Origin: Sphingomonas sp. CROZ-RG-20F-R02-07
Lineage (GTDB): Bacteria; Pseudomonadota; Alphaproteobacteria; Sphingomonadales; Sphingomonadaceae
Direction of reading: 5' to 3'
DNA length: 62,485 nucleotides
NCBI RefSeq assembly: GCF_022662335.1
Contig: NZ_JAKNQJ010000016.1
Span: 1 to 62,485, forward strand
Shown: positions 61,061-62,485 of the stretch, in pieces
How the letters are laid out: the number at the start of each line of letters is the position of its first letter
How positions within the stretch are numbered: position 1 is the stretch's first letter
The notes under the pieces: model-generated
The model's input: only the letters and a program-made list of their open reading frames with translations
Told to the model about the DNA's origin: nothing
The model's database searches: none
Position numbers and translations under genes: made by a program

Positions 61061-61102
61061 AGATGTCGCCTTCTGGGTCATAATACCGGCCTATCGCTGG
61101 GG

Positions 61103-61944
61103 TTGGCTCTGTCAGACCAACGTGGCAGGGCGGGCAGGGGGCTGGTAACGGCGGCTGATGCCCCGCCGTTCACGTGCCCTGCCGCCATCGCCGTTCCGCC
61201 GCTTCAACTCGTCACCTGAGGTGATCCGCCTGGTTGTCATGATGTATGTGCGCTTTCCGCTATCGCTGCGGAACGTCGAAGACCTGTTGTTCGAGCGCGG
61301 GATCGATGTCTGCCACGAAACGGTGCGGATGTGGTGGAACAGGTTTGGACCGATGTTCGCCGGCGACATTCGCCGCCAGCGCGTGAACCGATTGCGGGGC
61401 TTTCGGCATTGGCGGTGGCACCTGGACGAGATGTACGTGAAGCTGAACGGCGAGATGGTGTACCTCTGGCGGGCGGTCGATCACGAGGGCGAGATCCTCG
61501 AGAGCTACGTCACGAAGACGAGGGACAAGGACGCAGCGCTCACCTTCATGAAGAAGGCGCTGAAGCGCCACGGCAGCCCTGAGAAGGTCACCACCGACGG
61601 GCTTCGCTCCTACGGTGCGGCAATGAAGGAGCTCGGCAACGCCGACAAGTAGGAGGTGGGTCGCTGGGCCAACAACCGGGTGGAGAACAGCCACCTGCCG
61701 TTCCGACGACGGGAGCGGGCGATGGCGCGCTTCAGGCGGATGAAAACGCTACAGAAGTTCGCCTCGGTCCATGCCAACGTCCACAACCACTTCAGCCTCG
61801 AACGCCATCTCGTCGATCGCCAGACCTACAAGGAACGACGCTCTGCCGCGCTGGCGGAGTGGCAGGTCCTCGCAAGCTAGGCAGATGCGTACAAAGCGCG
61901 ACGTGCATCGTGTGGAGACGGGTTCGCGTTAGACTGACAGCACC
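61103..61944 (+). mobile_element. IS6-family insertion sequence with an interrupted transposase
   Basis: 842 bp bounded by a left end GGCTCTGTCAGACCAACG and the inverted right end (GGTGCTGTCAGTCTAACG read inward, ending at 61944). The single transposase frame is interrupted by an in-frame TAG. The flanking 8 bp on each side do not match, so this copy was probably placed by recombination or cointegrate formation rather than simple insertion. Confidence 0.85.
61158..61880 (+). pseudogene. IS6-family transposase with an internal amber codon
   Basis: This reading frame would encode 240 residues: a short helix-turn-helix region (VRFPLSLRNVEDLLFERGIDV) and a DDE domain with the first Asp in WRWHLDEMYVKLNG, the second in VTTDGLRSYGAAMKEL and the Glu in WANNRVENSHLPFRRRERAM. 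An in-frame TAG at 61650-61652 interrupts it between the second Asp and the Glu; one base change from CAG (Gln) would explain it, because the family has ADKQEVGR there. The catalytic Glu lies after the stop, so the element should be inactive unless the stop is read through or is a sequence error. Confidence 0.85.
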
Positions 61945-62203
61945 CATGGAACTGCACCGCCGCATCGCACTCGCCACCGCCAACCCGGCATTCATCATCG
62001 CGTTCGATGCGCTTGCCGCCGAGATGGAGCGGGTGATGCGCGCCGGCGTCGACATCTCCCGCTCACGCCCGCCCGAGGTCATCGGTGCGATGATGCGCGA
62101 GCATGAGACGATCGTGGCCGCGCTGCGGGTTCAAGACAGCGATGGCGCCGCGCTCGCCATGCGCTGGCATCTGTCGGAGGGGCGCAAGCGGCTAATGCCC
62201 TGA
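61945..62203 (+). pseudogene. C-terminal remnant of a GntR/FadR-family regulator
   Basis: The frame after the IS6 right end encodes ELHRRIALATANPAFIIAFDAL and ends LAMRWHLSEGRKRLMP, which match the C-terminal half of the FCD ligand-binding domain of FadR-subfamily GntR regulators (HRxIAxATxNP and the RxHLxxGRxR ending). The N-terminal DNA-binding domain and half of the FCD domain are missing because the IS6 end lies immediately upstream. The fragment sits between two directly oriented IS6 copies and is not expected to be functional. Confidence 0.75.
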
Positions 62204-62206
62204 CGG

Positions 62207-62485
62207 GGTGCTGTCAGACCAACGTGGCAGGCGGGGCAGGGGCTGGTAGTGGCGGCTGATGCCCCGCCGTTCACGTGCCCTGCCGCCATCGCCGTTTCGC
62301 CGCTTCAATTCGTCACCTGAGGTGATCCGCCTTGTTGTCATGATGTACGTGCGGTTTCCGCTGAGCTTAAGGAACGTCGAGGACTTGTTGTTCGAGCGCG
62401 GCATTGATGTGAGCCACGAGACGGTGCGGTTGTGGTGGAACCGCTTCGGGCCGCTCTTCGCCGGCGACATTCGCCGACAGCGGGT
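62207..62485 (+). mobile_element. Second IS6-family copy, cut off by the window end
   Basis: The left end GGTGCTGTCAGACCAACGTGGCAG and the start of the transposase match the copy at 61103 closely but not exactly. It has the same orientation, so the two copies flank the FadR remnant as direct repeats. The rest lies beyond the window. Confidence 0.85.
62259..62485 (+). CDS. IS6-family transposase, N-terminal part (partial)
   Basis: The first ~75 codons of an IS6-family transposase are present before the window ends. It begins MPRRSRALPPSPFRRFNSSP and contains the helix-turn-helix LRNVEDLLFERGIDVSHETVRLWW. Compared with the copy at 61158 it differs at several residues (for example Ser for Cys and Leu for Met), so the two copies diverged before or after duplication and are not identical. 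Whether this copy has an intact catalytic domain cannot be judged from this window. Confidence 0.88.
   Translation, partial: MPRRSRALPPSPFRRFNSSPEVIRLVVMMYVRFPLSLRNVEDLLFERGIDVSHETVRLWWNRFGPLFAGDIRRQR

Noticed and set aside
61103..61944. 8-bp target duplication of the IS6 element
   Set aside because: Flanks CTGGGGTT and CATGGAAC do not match.

Overview
The window is high-GC, densely coded alphaproteobacterial DNA. The best fit is a sphingomonad (Sphingomonas or relatives). The evidence is family-level only: a trb conjugation module with a DUF2274 gene and a convergent LysR gene, a TonB receptor/SapC/cupin/tryptophan-halogenase-like cluster, a glutaredoxin-MauE fusion, and several proteins typical of that group. 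The mix of conjugation genes, IS elements and accessory genes suggests a large plasmid or an integrated conjugative element with its neighbouring accessory DNA. No rRNA, tRNA, replication origin or CRISPR array was found.

Layout. (1) 1-5.3 kb: end of a trb type IV secretion operon (trbL tail, trbF, trbG, trbI), DUF2274, convergent LysR regulator, higBA toxin-antitoxin pair. (2) 5.3-6.4 kb: a junction with 36-bp imperfect tandem repeats and a 3'-truncated oprB-type porin. (3) 6.4-23.8 kb: an envelope/stress island with two MscS channels, DUF4239, DUF2254, DUF389 and DUF421 membrane proteins, a CAX cation/proton antiporter, small lipoproteins, an L,D-transpeptidase, a Crp/Fnr regulator, a GH97 lipoprotein and a frameshifted endonuclease/exonuclease/phosphatase gene. 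(4) 23.8-29.1 kb: a MerR gene divergent from a broken glutaredoxin-MauE gene, then a DUF2946/TonB-receptor/PepSY operon that looks like metal uptake. (5) 30.7-36.3 kb: an EmrAB-OMF drug efflux operon with an IS3-family element upstream. (6) 36.6-45.2 kb: an HdeA-like periplasmic protein, an OmpR/EnvZ-type two-component system and an RND/adaptor/outer-membrane-factor pump in tightly packed, partly overlapping genes. (7) 45.5-46.8 kb: a secreted protein with a GE-H motif. (8) 47.7-60.9 kb: a probable beta-glucan utilisation locus with GH16, a DUF6445 protein, GH3, a large TonB receptor, SapC, a cupin-8 protein, a flavin-dependent halogenase-like protein, a LacI regulator and a Tat-exported beta-helix protein. 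(9) 61.0-62.5 kb: IS6-family copies and fragments around a GntR/FadR remnant.

How the parts work together. The strongest functional unit is region 8. Secreted GH16 and GH3 enzymes would cut a beta-glucan, the 1028-residue TonB receptor would import oligosaccharide, and the LacI protein probably represses the locus through paired AACGTT sites upstream of the receptor gene. The role of the linked SapC, cupin, halogenase-like and DUF6445 proteins is not established. This is the most likely place for undescribed biology. Regions 3 to 6 read as envelope, osmotic, acid, metal and drug tolerance functions.

Several genes carry lesions: oprB, the EEP-family gene, glutaredoxin-MauE, the IS6 transposase, an MFS remnant and a FadR remnant. 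Some of the one-base indels could be sequence errors, but the truncations next to mobile elements look real.
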